Assembly (NCBI RefSeq): GCF_037975245.1
Contig: NC_092570.1
Span: forward strand, 15,486,001 to 15,550,000
Direction: 5' to 3'
From: Apostichopus japonicus
Lineage: Eukaryota; Echinodermata; Holothuroidea; Aspidochirotida; Stichopodidae
DNA: 64,000 bases
The translations under genes were made by a program, and so were the position numbers. The notes under the pieces were generated by a model. It was not told the DNA's origin, ran no database searches, and saw only the letters and a list, made by a program, of their open reading frames with translations. This document shows, piece after piece, positions 47,101 to 57,646 of the stretch. How positions within the stretch are numbered: position 1 is the stretch's first letter; each line of letters opens with the position of its first letter.

Positions 47101-50100
47101 TCCCCCACTGGGTTTAGTCCATCAGCTACCTTTCAGAAGTTGTATATATTCAAACCAAATCAGTAAACAATGGACTACATGTCACCATTTGCTATGTGAT
47201 ATCATCTCCCACATGTTGACGATGTGTTGATTATTGTGCAGCATGCATATGAAGTGTATTAAACAGCCATGTATATATACTAGTGTTTACACGGGTCCAA
47301 AAATCGGGAACCGGGTACCCGAGGGCCGTTACCCGTCGGGTATCCGGGTACCCGGATAAAAAATTGTTTACCCTTGTGTATCACGATTTTCAAAAAATTA
47401 CATATAGGATGCTGTAATAAATGCATTATATTCTCTACTGTCAATGTTTTCATGTTCAAATACGTAGGTGTAAGATAAGGTATAAAACCTTGCGGTTACT
47501 ATTTTTTGGTTATCCCGTCTATAATCCATAAACATCGCGTAAAATTCCTTGTCAGCCTTTCCTTCTTTGAAATGAACGAATGAATAAATAATAATTTCTT
47601 CCACATGGTAGCCTAACACCACACTAAGTCAATGAGAAATCTAGCTAAGCCTAACCATCTGTTTATTTGCTGAAGTTGTGATGCAGTTATAAGACATCCA
47701 TGGAATACTTTCGTTATTGCTGTTACGTTCGACCACATGGTTGCCTAACACCACACTAAGTCAATGGGGTAGTCTAGCCTAGCCATCTGTTTATTAGCTG
47801 AAATTGTGACGCACTTATAAGATATCTAGGGAAAGCTTTCGTTATTGCTATCTTCGAACACATGGTAGCCTAACAACACACTAAGTCAATGGGAAATCAG
47901 CCTAACCATCGGTTTGCAATTTTTACTAAACAATCACACTGCGTATGATTCGGGTAATAAATTAGGAACCGGGTAGTATCGCGTCGAGCGGGCCCCTTCG
48001 TTATTGCTGTTATCTTCGACAGCATTGTAGCCTTACACCACACTAAGTCAATGGGATATCTGCCTAACCGTCGCCGTTTGCCCATTTTTTTTTAAATCAC
48101 ACTTAACCTAGGATTCGGGTAATAAATTAGGAACCGGGTAGTATTGCGTCGGGCGGGTACCCGGGTACCCGGATAACCCGTGCAAACACTAATATATACT
48201 ATAGTATGCGAAGTAGAAATGATTGTGTCCAAATAAAATTCTTTGTTTAAAGTACAGTATAAAAAAACCCAAAATGCACAGCATTGAAGACAAACTTTTA
48301 ACTCATTTAATGATCTGCTCAATATGTGCTTGCATGGTGGTATCAAAAAGCATTGCCAAGCAACAATCTCAGGTCCCTACCACCCCCCCCCCGCACCTCC
48401 CTCTCTCCCTTTAAACTGAATCAAAATTTGAAATGACTACCAAAGTTACCCGGTTGAATGGTTTTATCACTTACTGTATAAAGATTCACAAGCTAATTAA
48501 GCTTGCTATGGGGACCTAGGAAAATATAAATGCACAGGTACAGTATGTGCACAGTTGCCTAATTTGCATATTAAACAGATGATTGTTGTTAAAAGATAAG
48601 AACGTGTTGACGAGCGTTAAAATTGCAGAGTTCACTTTGTACAAGATGTACTGTATAAATTTAAACATCGATACCCAAATACACAAAAGTTAGCCAAACT
48701 GAAGTAAATTCATTTCAATGAACTATTGTGGAAGTATTTACCCCTTTGCTATGGTAGGCCCAACCGTACGTTAAGAGTTGTAGGCAATAGTTTCATTACT
48801 AATTAAACGAAGCAATAAACAGTTATACTTTGAGAACTACAGTATAGCGCTGGTGATTACTCGTTTGGTATAAGTTTTGCTACATCGGTGATGTCATATT
48901 GATAATTGAGTTTTCACTACAGTCATTAATGAATCAAATTATCAACCCTGCTGCACTTTCTCCCCCTCACATTCTCATCCTCCAGGCCTCAACCACCCTC
49001 CCCCCCCACCTCCCCTCTCCCTATCAGCCATATTCCTTTGCAATCCCTCTCTGCTTTTAATTTCCTCATCAACCACCTCTCAGGGCAGTATATTCTGATT
49101 TTACCTCACAGGTGCTACAACAATTCCTTCTCATCCTCACACGAGAACCGTCTCCCACAAAGCTGCTACTTTCGATAGCACCACCGTAGAAGTAAAGGAC
49201 GACCATCTTCTGATGACGGAGGAAGGAGGGGGTAGTGTGAGGATACCGTTCTACTGGCTGCGAGACAATTGCAGGTATATATCCAGAGATGCCAACCAGT
49301 ACGATTTTATCGTATTTAGTACGATAAAACAAGTGAAATAGGATAATACGATATTGCCTCTTGAAATACGATTTTTCATCTTTCAAAAAAAAAAAAAAAA
49401 AAAAATTAAAGGAAGCGGAATTGCATAGAAACATGTACAAGTAACCCCCCAAACCCCGACAAACACGTTGAACAACGAGCCTACATGGGCGGGAAATACG
49501 TGGAATCGGCAGCTTTACAATTTTCTTATTAAATGTTAATGAAAAAGCAAACATTTTACTTGCCAGTCTTACCAGTAAAACATTTTTCTGACATTTTACT
49601 GGCCCGGGGCCAACGGGCCAGTGGTAGTGTTGAGTTTGAGTGAAAATCTGATTTTTCTCTACAAAATCTGATTTTTTAGGATATTCAGTCTGTTATTTTG
49701 TGTCAAGAGGTTGGCATCTCTGTATATCCCCTGAGTCACCCAATCTCCTCCATTATACACTCTGTCTGGATGGCTTAAAGAATCTTCTTTCTCTTGTCGG
49801 TACAGGTACCATTTTGTTTAGTAAAATAATCACACAAGTTATGACAACGGTTTTGCTTTTCGGTGAAATTTTGCTCATAAATTTGCTCAATCTGTACGAA
49901 GAGGTCAAAGTTTTGGCGGAAAAAGAGATACGTTGTCATGATTGACGGTGTGATTTTTTTACTGGTACTCAGACAATGATACCAAAAGCAATCGTAGCGT
50001 TAGGAAACTGTTTCATAATTTGTATGCGTTAAAGGAATGCAAGATCATGAAGTTTCAAAACTGGTCAGTGCACACTGCCATAAAATACCAATTAAAATTA

Positions 50101-53100
50101 GATTGTGTAAATGATTGCTGGTGTTCCTCCAATCAACCTTGAAATGTCTATTGTAATTCATATACTTCGGAAACAGTAAAACTTTGACTGGATGCATGGT
50201 TATATTACCATTTATAAATCCCCTACTAGAGTGTTTATTGCTTTGGGCCGATGAGGTGCTTAACATTTAGTGTACAGGGTTTAATTGTAAATATCACAGC
50301 ATCAGGCGCGTAGCCAGGAATTTGCCAAGGGAGGGGCGAAACTGTAGATTCGGCATTGCAAACTACTGTATCTAAGCGTAGCGCCACCATGGTTGGTGCG
50401 AAGCGTACAAGAAAATTTTGGCTGAAAATGCCTCCCAGATCGCTGGAAATGTCACTTCCCAGGCCTTGTAAGCTGCATCTTAGCATTTTCTCTTTTGAAA
50501 ATACTAGCGATATCATAAAAACATTAAAATTTTTTTTTTAAATATGCTCAAGGGGGGCCTGCCCCCTTCGCCCCCCCCCCCCTTGGCTACGTGCCTGCAC
50601 AGCATTTTTCTTTCATCTTTTTTCTTCTGATTATTTGGCAGTCTTTGATAGTTTGACAGGACCCAGGGACCATGTGAGGGACATCCCACTTGAAAATTTG
50701 AAAGTGGAAGACCACAGAATGACTGGATATAATCTTGAAAATTGGTCACTTGAATTAGTTTGTCAAGAGTGTACCCTTGATCATTTTGAAGATATTTGAG
50801 TTTTCGTACGATACGTAACATGTCAAGTTAACCCTGGAAATATTTTACTGTGCAAATCAAGGACGTTGTAACATAAATACACATGTACTTTGTGTTTCAC
50901 TGTGGCTGGCCTGAGCGGAACTAATAAATTGGCAATAAAGGCACAGAGCCTTTGCAAAAGGGAAGTGGACATATGTATATAGCAAGCTGGTTTGGAGAGT
51001 GTTTTACGGTTTCGAGTAATATAGTCACAGCTAGTGGAGTAACAGTCACGGTTTCAATTAGCAGTCACATACTACAGTAACAGTCACAGTTTTGAGTAAT
51101 AATCACGGTGTAGAGTGAAAGTCACATTTTCAAGTAACAGTCACGGTTTCGGGTAACAGACATGGTTTCAAGTAACAGACATGGTTTCGAGTAACTGTCA
51201 CAGTTTTGAGTAATAGTCACGGTTTAGAGTACAGTCATTGTTTCAAGTAACCGTCACATTTTTCGAGTAACAGTCACAGTTCGAGTAACAGACATTGTTT
51301 CGAGTAACTAACAGTTTTGCGTAATAGGCACGTTGTAGAGAAGCAGTCAAGGCTTCAAGTAACAGTCACGGTTTCGAGTAACAGACACGTTTCCGAGTAA
51401 CTGTCACAGTTTTGAGTAATAGTCATGGTGTAGAGTAGCAGTCACGGCTTCAAGTAACAGTAACGTTTTCGAGTAACAGTCACGGTTTCTAGTAACAGTC
51501 ACGGTTTCTAGTAACAGTCACGGTTTCGAGTAACAGACACGGTTTCGAGTAACAGTCACGGTTTCAAATAACGGACACGGTTACGAGTAAAAGTCACTGT
51601 TTTGAGTAACAGTCACGGTTTAGAGAGTCAGAATCTACCTGTCCACAGAAATTGATGGTTTCGAGAATCCGAAGAGTAGACTGGCATCTAAAAAGGAAAC
51701 GTAATCATCACAACTAGCCACCTTAACTAACTTTAACATAAACTTGTTCATTGATCATACAAACTGCCGCATATTACAAGAAGTGTCAGTAGTCCTATAT
51801 CTGAAAGTTGAGTCCTATACAGATTGAGATACTAAAGAAAACTGTTCAGTTAAGTTACCAGGAAAAGTTGAAATTGTTAATTTAGCCCATGGATTTTGCA
51901 CCATAAATGATGAACTAAGGCCCAAAAGTTTGAAAGATTTGCCAATTAATTGGATAGATAAAAAAAGAAAAAATTAATAAAGTAAGAAAGAGGGCTTGGA
52001 TATATAGCTAGTGGCTATACAGAGCTGAACTTGTTCTCTTTATCAATCTTGTCTCTTTATTACTATTTTCATCTCTCCTCAGATGTTCCTCCTGCTTCCA
52101 TCATGACACCAATCAAATCCTCCACAACATTGTAGATTTAAATCTGGATATTAAACCAACTGATGTTCAATCTGACCACTGTGAGGTAACCATCACTTGT
52201 AAGTAACAAATAATTTAAACAACACCCATCATCTCTAACATTTTCATTTAAACTTTGGAAACAATGTTGAAGAATTTCCAACTGTTTTAAGTTTTACTGC
52301 ATATACAGTACAGGTTTAAATATTAATATACTCAGGCTCAAATTTTTTGTAATATTCTGTCTGCCATAAGAGGGAGGGAGGCAGTTCCCCTTGCATTGTT
52401 TTCTAGGGGAACTGAAGCCCCTCAGTAGTATATACATAATAATAATAATAATAATAATTTATTTTATAAATCGTAAAATCCACAAAAGTGCTTTAAAACG
52501 CTATGTAACAGTAAATAAAAAAATGTATGACACAAAATATGTAGTAAAACTGCAGAATAAAATACAATATAAATGAGTATGAAAAATAAAAAGCATGCAC
52601 CTTTGAGTGTGTTGGAGTACTGCACATGAATAGAATTGAATACCCAGTTTATATATTGCAGTAATGCTGTCTAAATAGGTAGGTTTTCAGCTTTGACTTG
52701 AATGTTGTAAGACTAGAAACAGTTCTGAGTTCAGAACACATGGTTGTAGCTTAATGGTGTTTTATATGCAATGGTTGCTTGTGAGCAGTGGCGTAGGAAG
52801 GTACTTTTGAGTGGGGGGCTGAAGACTGATGGCCGACCTGGGGGAGGGGTCTAAGGGGAGGGGGTGTCCCCCTCCCCTTTGGAATTTTTTGCATTTCCAG
52901 GTGGCCTCAGATGCGATTTGGTGCAATATAGCACACTTCAACACCCACTCCATTTTGTAAACTTAATTTTGTATTTTCACCTAGCCTTAGATGCAATTTG
53001 GTGCTCCAAATGAGGTTTTTTTTCTCATTTGGAAATGAAAAAGGGGTTTTCTGACTTGCGAAGCGGGGGGGTGGAATGATACTTCCGCCCCTCCACATTT

Positions 53101-56100
53101 TTCACTGGGGGGGCTGGCGCCCCCCCAGCCCCCCCGGTTCCTACGCCCTTGCTTGTGAGAATGAGAATAGTGAAAGAAACATATAGAGAGAGAGGTGGAG
53201 AGAGGGCAAAACCTCAATTCTGCGATGAGCTGTTGAGTTTGGAAAAGTGATAAGTTGATAACCTTGAAAAGGATCATATACCCTGCAAAATATATGATTA
53301 TTTTGGTACCTAGGAGATTCCAAGTGACAGTTTTTAATATTCCGACCAGGAAGTTTGTTTGAAATTTTTGGTTCCCTGGATATCATTGATAAACTTTGTT
53401 GTAGGAATGGAAAGTTTCAGTTTAAAGAGGTCATTGTCTTGTTTTGCTGGCAAGGGCAAATCAAAGTAAGGACTAAAAAAAACAAAATGTGAGAGTTTTT
53501 GGATGAAAACTCTTCCAACTTTAGAGCTGCTAAATAGTTAACTAACTATGAAATAACTATAAAAAGTAAAATAAATTCAGAGTTCATTGTTTGGGGCTAA
53601 AAAATGTTATCCGCTCCTCAATGTATTCAAGTAGAATATGTTTGGGGTTTCCTTTGTTATAATTTCTCATTTCCTTCTTATGTGAGCATGCAGCTAGGTG
53701 GATCTACAATGTTTCAAACCATGTTATTAAGGTAGTTAATACTGTCAAAGCTGAAAGAAATATTGTGGAAATAGTCATTAAAAAGAACTCTATTGTGCCC
53801 TCTAAGCGCTCCAATCTGAGGACAGAATCAACTTCATCGTTCCGTTCAATACTTGGAGATTATAATTTCAAATCTGATATCATTTACATGTAGGTACCCT
53901 TCAAAATAATTTATTCGGGCAAAGTGGGGGGGGAAGGGACCGGGGGGAGAGGGGAACTCCCAGGCGGCAACAACTTGTTCTCCCCATTTTCCGGTAACAC
54001 TTTATAAGCATCTATGTCGTTGATAAGACTCATTCATATCGTACTTTCTACGCTTTACAATTCAGGGGATGATTGTCACAAGACGGTGTTCTCCAACTCA
54101 TGGCTGAGAGAGTATTTTCCTGGTGCAGCTGACAACGCCATGACTGGTGAACAGGATATTTACCGAACCCTTTGGCAGGGAAATTACTTTAATATGCCTT
54201 CCTTTGAACTAGTCGACCTTCAAAATGACAGACCAACGCTGAAGAAACTCCTGCAGACTCTGCATGAATATGGGGTGGCCCTGATAGGTGGAGTTGACAC
54301 TTCATCAGAAGCTCACGCTGTAAGTACAGTATGTGACAAGTCTGGTATGTATGTATAAATGTATGTTAGTACATGTGTGTGTATGTACGTATGTATGTGT
54401 ACTGTATGTGTGTATATGTATGCGTGCATTTGTTTGTATTCTGACCGAGGACTTGAACAAAAGAATTGCCGGTCCTCGGAAGAATTCTATTGTATGGGGT
54501 ATTGTTAAGGTTATGGTATGTGGATTTGAACAATGGAAAATTCCTCGGTTGGAATGTAATACAAACATGCGTGTACTTGTGTGTGTGTGTGCGTGCGTGT
54601 GTGTGTGTGTGTGTAAACTGAACTCCATGTCCATTGAAAGTGTGGTGTAAAGTTTGTATCACAGTAAGGCGATTACCCATCATGCTTTGGGCCACGAGAG
54701 AGGGAGCCAGAAGAACAGTAACTGACTAAAGAGAAGCCATATTTAATGCCAATTGTATAGGATATAGCCATTCACAAGAAAGAGAAATACTCACCCATAT
54801 CTATTAACATATTTAGTAGGATAAATTATAGTGCTTCTTTATTTTGTGTCTTATACTGAATTCTAAGTACCATTATCGGCGATAATCTACCATGAAAAAT
54901 CACTGACTGTCCTATAGATGTGTTGTTTTGTGCAAAATTCATGAAGAACATTTAAAGCAACCTGTTCTGGGACTGTCACATTTTTATTTCCTCTCTCTTT
55001 TGTGGGAGGATTTCTTCAAAGAATTAAAAGAATTAAGCACACTAAGTTGCTTGATAGAATTCAGTTTACTTCATCATTACATGACAATCCAAACGATTAA
55101 AGCTAAAGATTGGATATGGCAAAAATACCTGCTTCTATATGTTAAATGATCTGATAAGTAAAATCTTCCCGGTATTTAGCTAAACGTGACATTTGATAAT
55201 TGAGGAAATTTGCTTTTGCGTGTGGTTTGAAATGTATTTGATTAGAAATATTAGGTAAAGTTGTTGTCAGGTAAATAGGCTATCCTTTTGGTTTAGAAGG
55301 TCATCAGTTTTGAGGCAAATCTTTTCAGCTGCATGTTGCCTAGTAACTGATTTGCCTTACTGTTTGCAACATTTGTGATCTAAAGGCTGGCTTTGGTAAT
55401 GCCGTCTCCTTTTCTACAACCTCTTCATAGTATCGGGTGGTGGTTGGGCTGGATTGGGAGGATGCTTGGGACTGAAGGACACTATGAATGTGTGACTGTA
55501 GGTCCATTTCAATAACACCTTTACTTAGGTCGAAAAAATGTATTGATAAGCCCTCGTTGTATGATCACTAAACGGGCAACAAAATACTCGTAACAGAATT
55601 ATTAATTTTTTCTTCAGAATGTTGCAAGGCTGGTGGCCGGAGGGATCCAGTCTACATTCTACCATCCCGAGGTCTGTGTGGCTAGCCCTGGATTAGATAT
55701 AGCCGATACAGCCTACACAAATCTGGCCATCCCTCTACATACCGATGCCAGCTACTTTAGTCCACCTTGTCGGTAAGCATATTCGTCTGAATTTTTTTCC
55801 AGCTGCCAAAAGTGTTAGGAACTTTCTCAGAACGGGATTCGAACCTGCGGTCTCGGAGTTACAAGTTCTCGGCTCTAACGGCAGTCAGAGACCCTGATGA
55901 CCCTCAACAAAGAAATGTCTGAACATGGGGTCAAGGGTCAAATGTCATGTCATGAACTGCTAATATTTTGGGATATAGTACCTAGTGTGCGAGTCACCGG
56001 TTTAAATCCAACCTATTTTTATTTTTCATATTTTTTACATTCAAAGTTTGTTAACAGTTTCCAAATTCAATTTCTGTTGTTAATTTTTATAATTGCATGG

Positions 56101-57646
56101 TTTTTTTTTTTAAGTGGGACATGTATCCAAGATTCAGCTTGGTTCTGCTCCTGTGTGTAGGTTACTGTCAGTGTTGCACAAACGTTTAAACATTAGTTAA
56201 AATATGAATGTATCAAACTTCAAACATATAAATTGCTGTAGCTGAAACATATTTCACTAAGGGCACCAGAAGATACCGTGGAAACATTATTTCAACTCTT
56301 CGCAATTTCCATTACCTTTCATAAAGATTCCATTTTGGGTTTTCTTTTTTTTGGGAGGGGAGGGGGGGGGGGGTAATCTGCATTCTACTCATCAAAATGA
56401 TCCCTCTAGTGTTGTATGTGCTTATTTTGCAGTGGCATGACACTTCAAATAACAGAAAGGTCTGGGAATGGAGGTAGAACGGTCATTTCAGATGGCTTCT
56501 ACGCCCTGGAGAGGCTGAGATTTAGCCAACCAGAATATTTTCAACTTCTCTGTGACACGTCGATAACGGCTCATTATTTGGACGATGAAAGGGACATGAG
56601 AAACTGCGAACCTGTCGTTAAAATGAACTCGAATACCAAACAGGTTGAACGACTAAGGTAAAAGGTGCACTTTTTTAATTTGTTGTAAATGTCCTAGCAA
56701 CGTACCTTGATGGCGGCAAATTGTATTCTTTAAGGTTTCAAGTACCATGAGAAGGAGGTTCATAACTTTGCTAATGTCAAGACTCAAATTCAAGTGCTGA
56801 AAGAGAGGAAAATTTTAAGTTTTGAATGTGAATTAAAAGTTGTTATTATTTAATTTATTAGTTTCTACAGACTTTTGTTGATTCTGTGAAGAACAGACAC
56901 GATTTTAATATGATAAATTCTAACAGCAGCTTAATGGGCAGAGGTTTGATGCTATTCCATAGAAACATCCTGTGACTATATTAGCTGCACTAGTCAACAT
57001 TCATTTCAGATGATAATTTTTTTTTTGTGGAGATTTTCCATTTTTTAAAATATTTTTTGATATGGTGACATTTGAAATAGTCATAACATGTCCTATTTAA
57101 GGTCTTTGAAAGATGTTTTGACAATATTAAGATATTTGAAGTGTTTCAAGCTTTAACACACCAGAGCATTATCCTATTCTGTAGACTAATACACACACTT
57201 CTATTCCTACTAACCCAATGTCACCATGGATACAATGTCATTTCTCCTTGTTGCATGATTTTACAGCTTGACGACAGAGTACTTTATCTATGTTTGAAAT
57301 AGCCGCATGCTATATTAAAGAAACACACTACAGAAAAAGAATTAAATTGACTGTCGTTGCGTTTTCCTCCAGGTTCAATCCGTTTGACAGGGCTACAATT
57401 ACAAATTTGCCGTACGAAGATATGTTGGAATTTTACAAGGCTTACCAGGCTCTGGCCAAAGAGATCTACGACGATGAAAAAGCCTTCAAGATTCTTTTGA
57501 AACCGGACCAGATGGTGGTATACGACAACTGGCGTATCCTTCACGCTCGAGAATCCTTCACGGGCCACCGTGTCCTTAAGTGCACATACCTCAGACATGA
57601 CGACTGGATGAGCCAAATGAGAAAGATTGGTGGACTCAGAGTTTAG
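43931..57646 (+). CDS. TMLHE: Trimethyllysine dioxygenase, mitochondrial (TMLHE), complete coding sequence
   Basis: Fe(II)/2-oxoglutarate dioxygenase of the gamma-butyrobetaine hydroxylase family; TMLHE converts trimethyllysine to 3-hydroxytrimethyllysine, the first step of carnitine synthesis, in mitochondria. Exons 43931-44144 (ATG 43982), 49112-49274, 52083-52198, 54066-54319, 55618-55772, 56433-56657, 57373-57646 join in phase to 449 aa. The Arg/Ser-rich, acid-poor first ~50 residues look like a mitochondrial presequence. Fe ligands H273 and D275 (PLHTDASYF) and H416 (DNWRILHARESFTG); R425 fits the 2-oxoglutarate-binding Arg. N-terminal zinc site: C108, C110, C113 (WLRDNCRCSSC) and H152 (WDDCH). 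The C-terminus (DNWRxLHxRESFTGxR) is closer to TMLHE than to BBOX1, and the presequence agrees, though the Cys cluster is BBOX1-like. Possible poly(A) signals: ATTAAA 58233 and AATAAA 60467. Confidence 0.92.
44625..45168. repeat. ~50-bp minisatellite in TMLHE intron 1
   Basis: About ten imperfect units containing GAATGAGTACTTAAGTCATA and TTGGAAATGTAGTATAGAT. Confidence 0.95.
46744..47110. mobile_element. hAT-like MITE (same family as 26943)
   Basis: Perfect duplication GGTTTAGT (46736-46743, 47111-47118). Left end TAGAGGCGATGC is diverged, right end GCTCCCCCACTG. Body matches 26943-27345 including the core and GGGCGCCAGCAGTCCATTTG. Confidence 0.88.
47281..48191. mobile_element. hAT-like element with internal tandem repeats
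   Basis: Ends TAGTGTTTACACGGGT and ACCCGTGCAAACACTA with perfect duplication ATATATAC (47273-47280, 48192-48199). GGGTACCCG blocks lie inside both ends. The interior has four degenerate units of about 120-130 bp sharing GTAGCCTAACACCACACTAA (about 47607, 47731, 47866, 48027). Confidence 0.85.
49112..49274 (+). CDS. TMLHE: TMLHE exon 2 (N-terminal domain)
   Basis: Acceptor ACCTCACAG, donor GTATAT, 163 nt. Ends IPFYWLRDNC, the conserved WLRDNC motif. A transposon begins 10 nt after the donor. Confidence 0.88.
49284..49722. mobile_element. hAT-like element beside TMLHE exon 2 donor
   Basis: Inverted ends CAGAGATGCCAACC and GGTTGGCATCTCTG, perfect over 14 bp. Flanks TATATATC and TATATCCC are a mismatched duplication. 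439 bp with an A-run at 49386-49405. Confidence 0.75.
50303..50597. mobile_element. Short hAT-like MITE
   Basis: Ends CAGGCGCGTAGCCAGG and CCTTGGCTACGTGCCTG, perfect duplication CACAGCAT (50295-50302, 50598-50605). Contains the shared core (about 50370-50465). Confidence 0.88.
50999..51630. repeat. 19-bp minisatellite in TMLHE intron 2
   Basis: About thirty imperfect units of CAGTCACGGTTTCGAGTAA, with variants CAGACACGG and TGTCACAGTTTTGAG. Confidence 0.95.
52083..52198 (+). CDS. TMLHE: TMLHE exon 3 (zinc-site cysteines)
   Basis: Acceptor CTCCTCAG, donor GTAAGT, 116 nt. Encodes CSSCFHHDTN and LDIKPTDVQS; ends one base into the Trp codon completed by the next exon. Confidence 0.88.
52786..53151. 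mobile_element. hAT-like MITE, CAGTGGCGTAGGAA ends
   Basis: Ends CAGTGGCGTAGGAAGG and GGTTCCTACGCCCTTG with perfect duplication CTTGTGAG (52778-52785, 53152-53159). Shares the GGGGAGGGGGTGTCCCCCTC block with 11815-12270. Lies in TMLHE intron 3. Confidence 0.88.
54066..54319 (+). CDS. TMLHE: TMLHE exon 4
   Basis: Acceptor ACAATTCAG, donor GTAAGT, 254 nt. Encodes WDDCHKTVFSNSWLREYF, then TLWQGNYF and LHEYGVALIGGV, matching the family's DWL, W and YG(I/V)A motifs. Confidence 0.92.
54360..54615. repeat. TG-rich microsatellite patches
   Basis: TGTATG/TACG-rich stretch at 54360-54430 and (GT)n at 54577-54614, just after TMLHE exon 4. Open frames on either strand here are artefacts. Confidence 0.85.
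55618..55772 (+). CDS. TMLHE: TMLHE exon 5 (HxD iron site)
   Basis: Acceptor TTCTTCAG, donor GTAAGC, 155 nt. Encodes DTAYTNLAIPLHTDASYF with iron ligands His and Asp. Confidence 0.94.
55824..55890 (-). repeat. tRNA-Thr-like relic (SINE head or pseudogene)
   Basis: Minus strand: B-box GGTTCGAATCC at 55845-55835, anticodon arm GAGAACTTGTAACTC with loop TGT, and weak end pairing TCTCTGA/TCTGAGA. The D-arm is shortened, so a functional tRNA is unlikely. Confidence 0.45.
56433..56657 (+). CDS. TMLHE: TMLHE exon 6
   Basis: Acceptor TATTTTGCAG, donor GTAAAA, 225 nt. Encodes GNGGRTVISDGFYALERL, matching GGRTLLVDGFY of vertebrate TMLHE. Confidence 0.94.
57373..57646 (+). CDS. TMLHE: TMLHE last exon (distal His, 2OG Arg)
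   Basis: Acceptor TTTTCCTCCAG, stop TAG at 57644-57646. Encodes FNPFDRATITNLPYED, VVYDNWRILHARESFTGHR and ends GLRV. Confidence 0.95.

Noticed and set aside
49069-49554. 161-aa minus-strand frame
   Set aside because: It is antisense to TMLHE exon 2 and runs through a transposon and its A-run.
54305-54695. ~109-aa frames of HTHTHT/VCVCVC type
   Set aside because: TG/CA repeat translated on either strand.
43922-57646. Cytosolic gamma-butyrobetaine hydroxylase (BBOX1) as the call
   Set aside because: The presequence-like N-terminus and RESFTGxR C-terminal motif favour TMLHE, although the Cys cluster is BBOX1-like.
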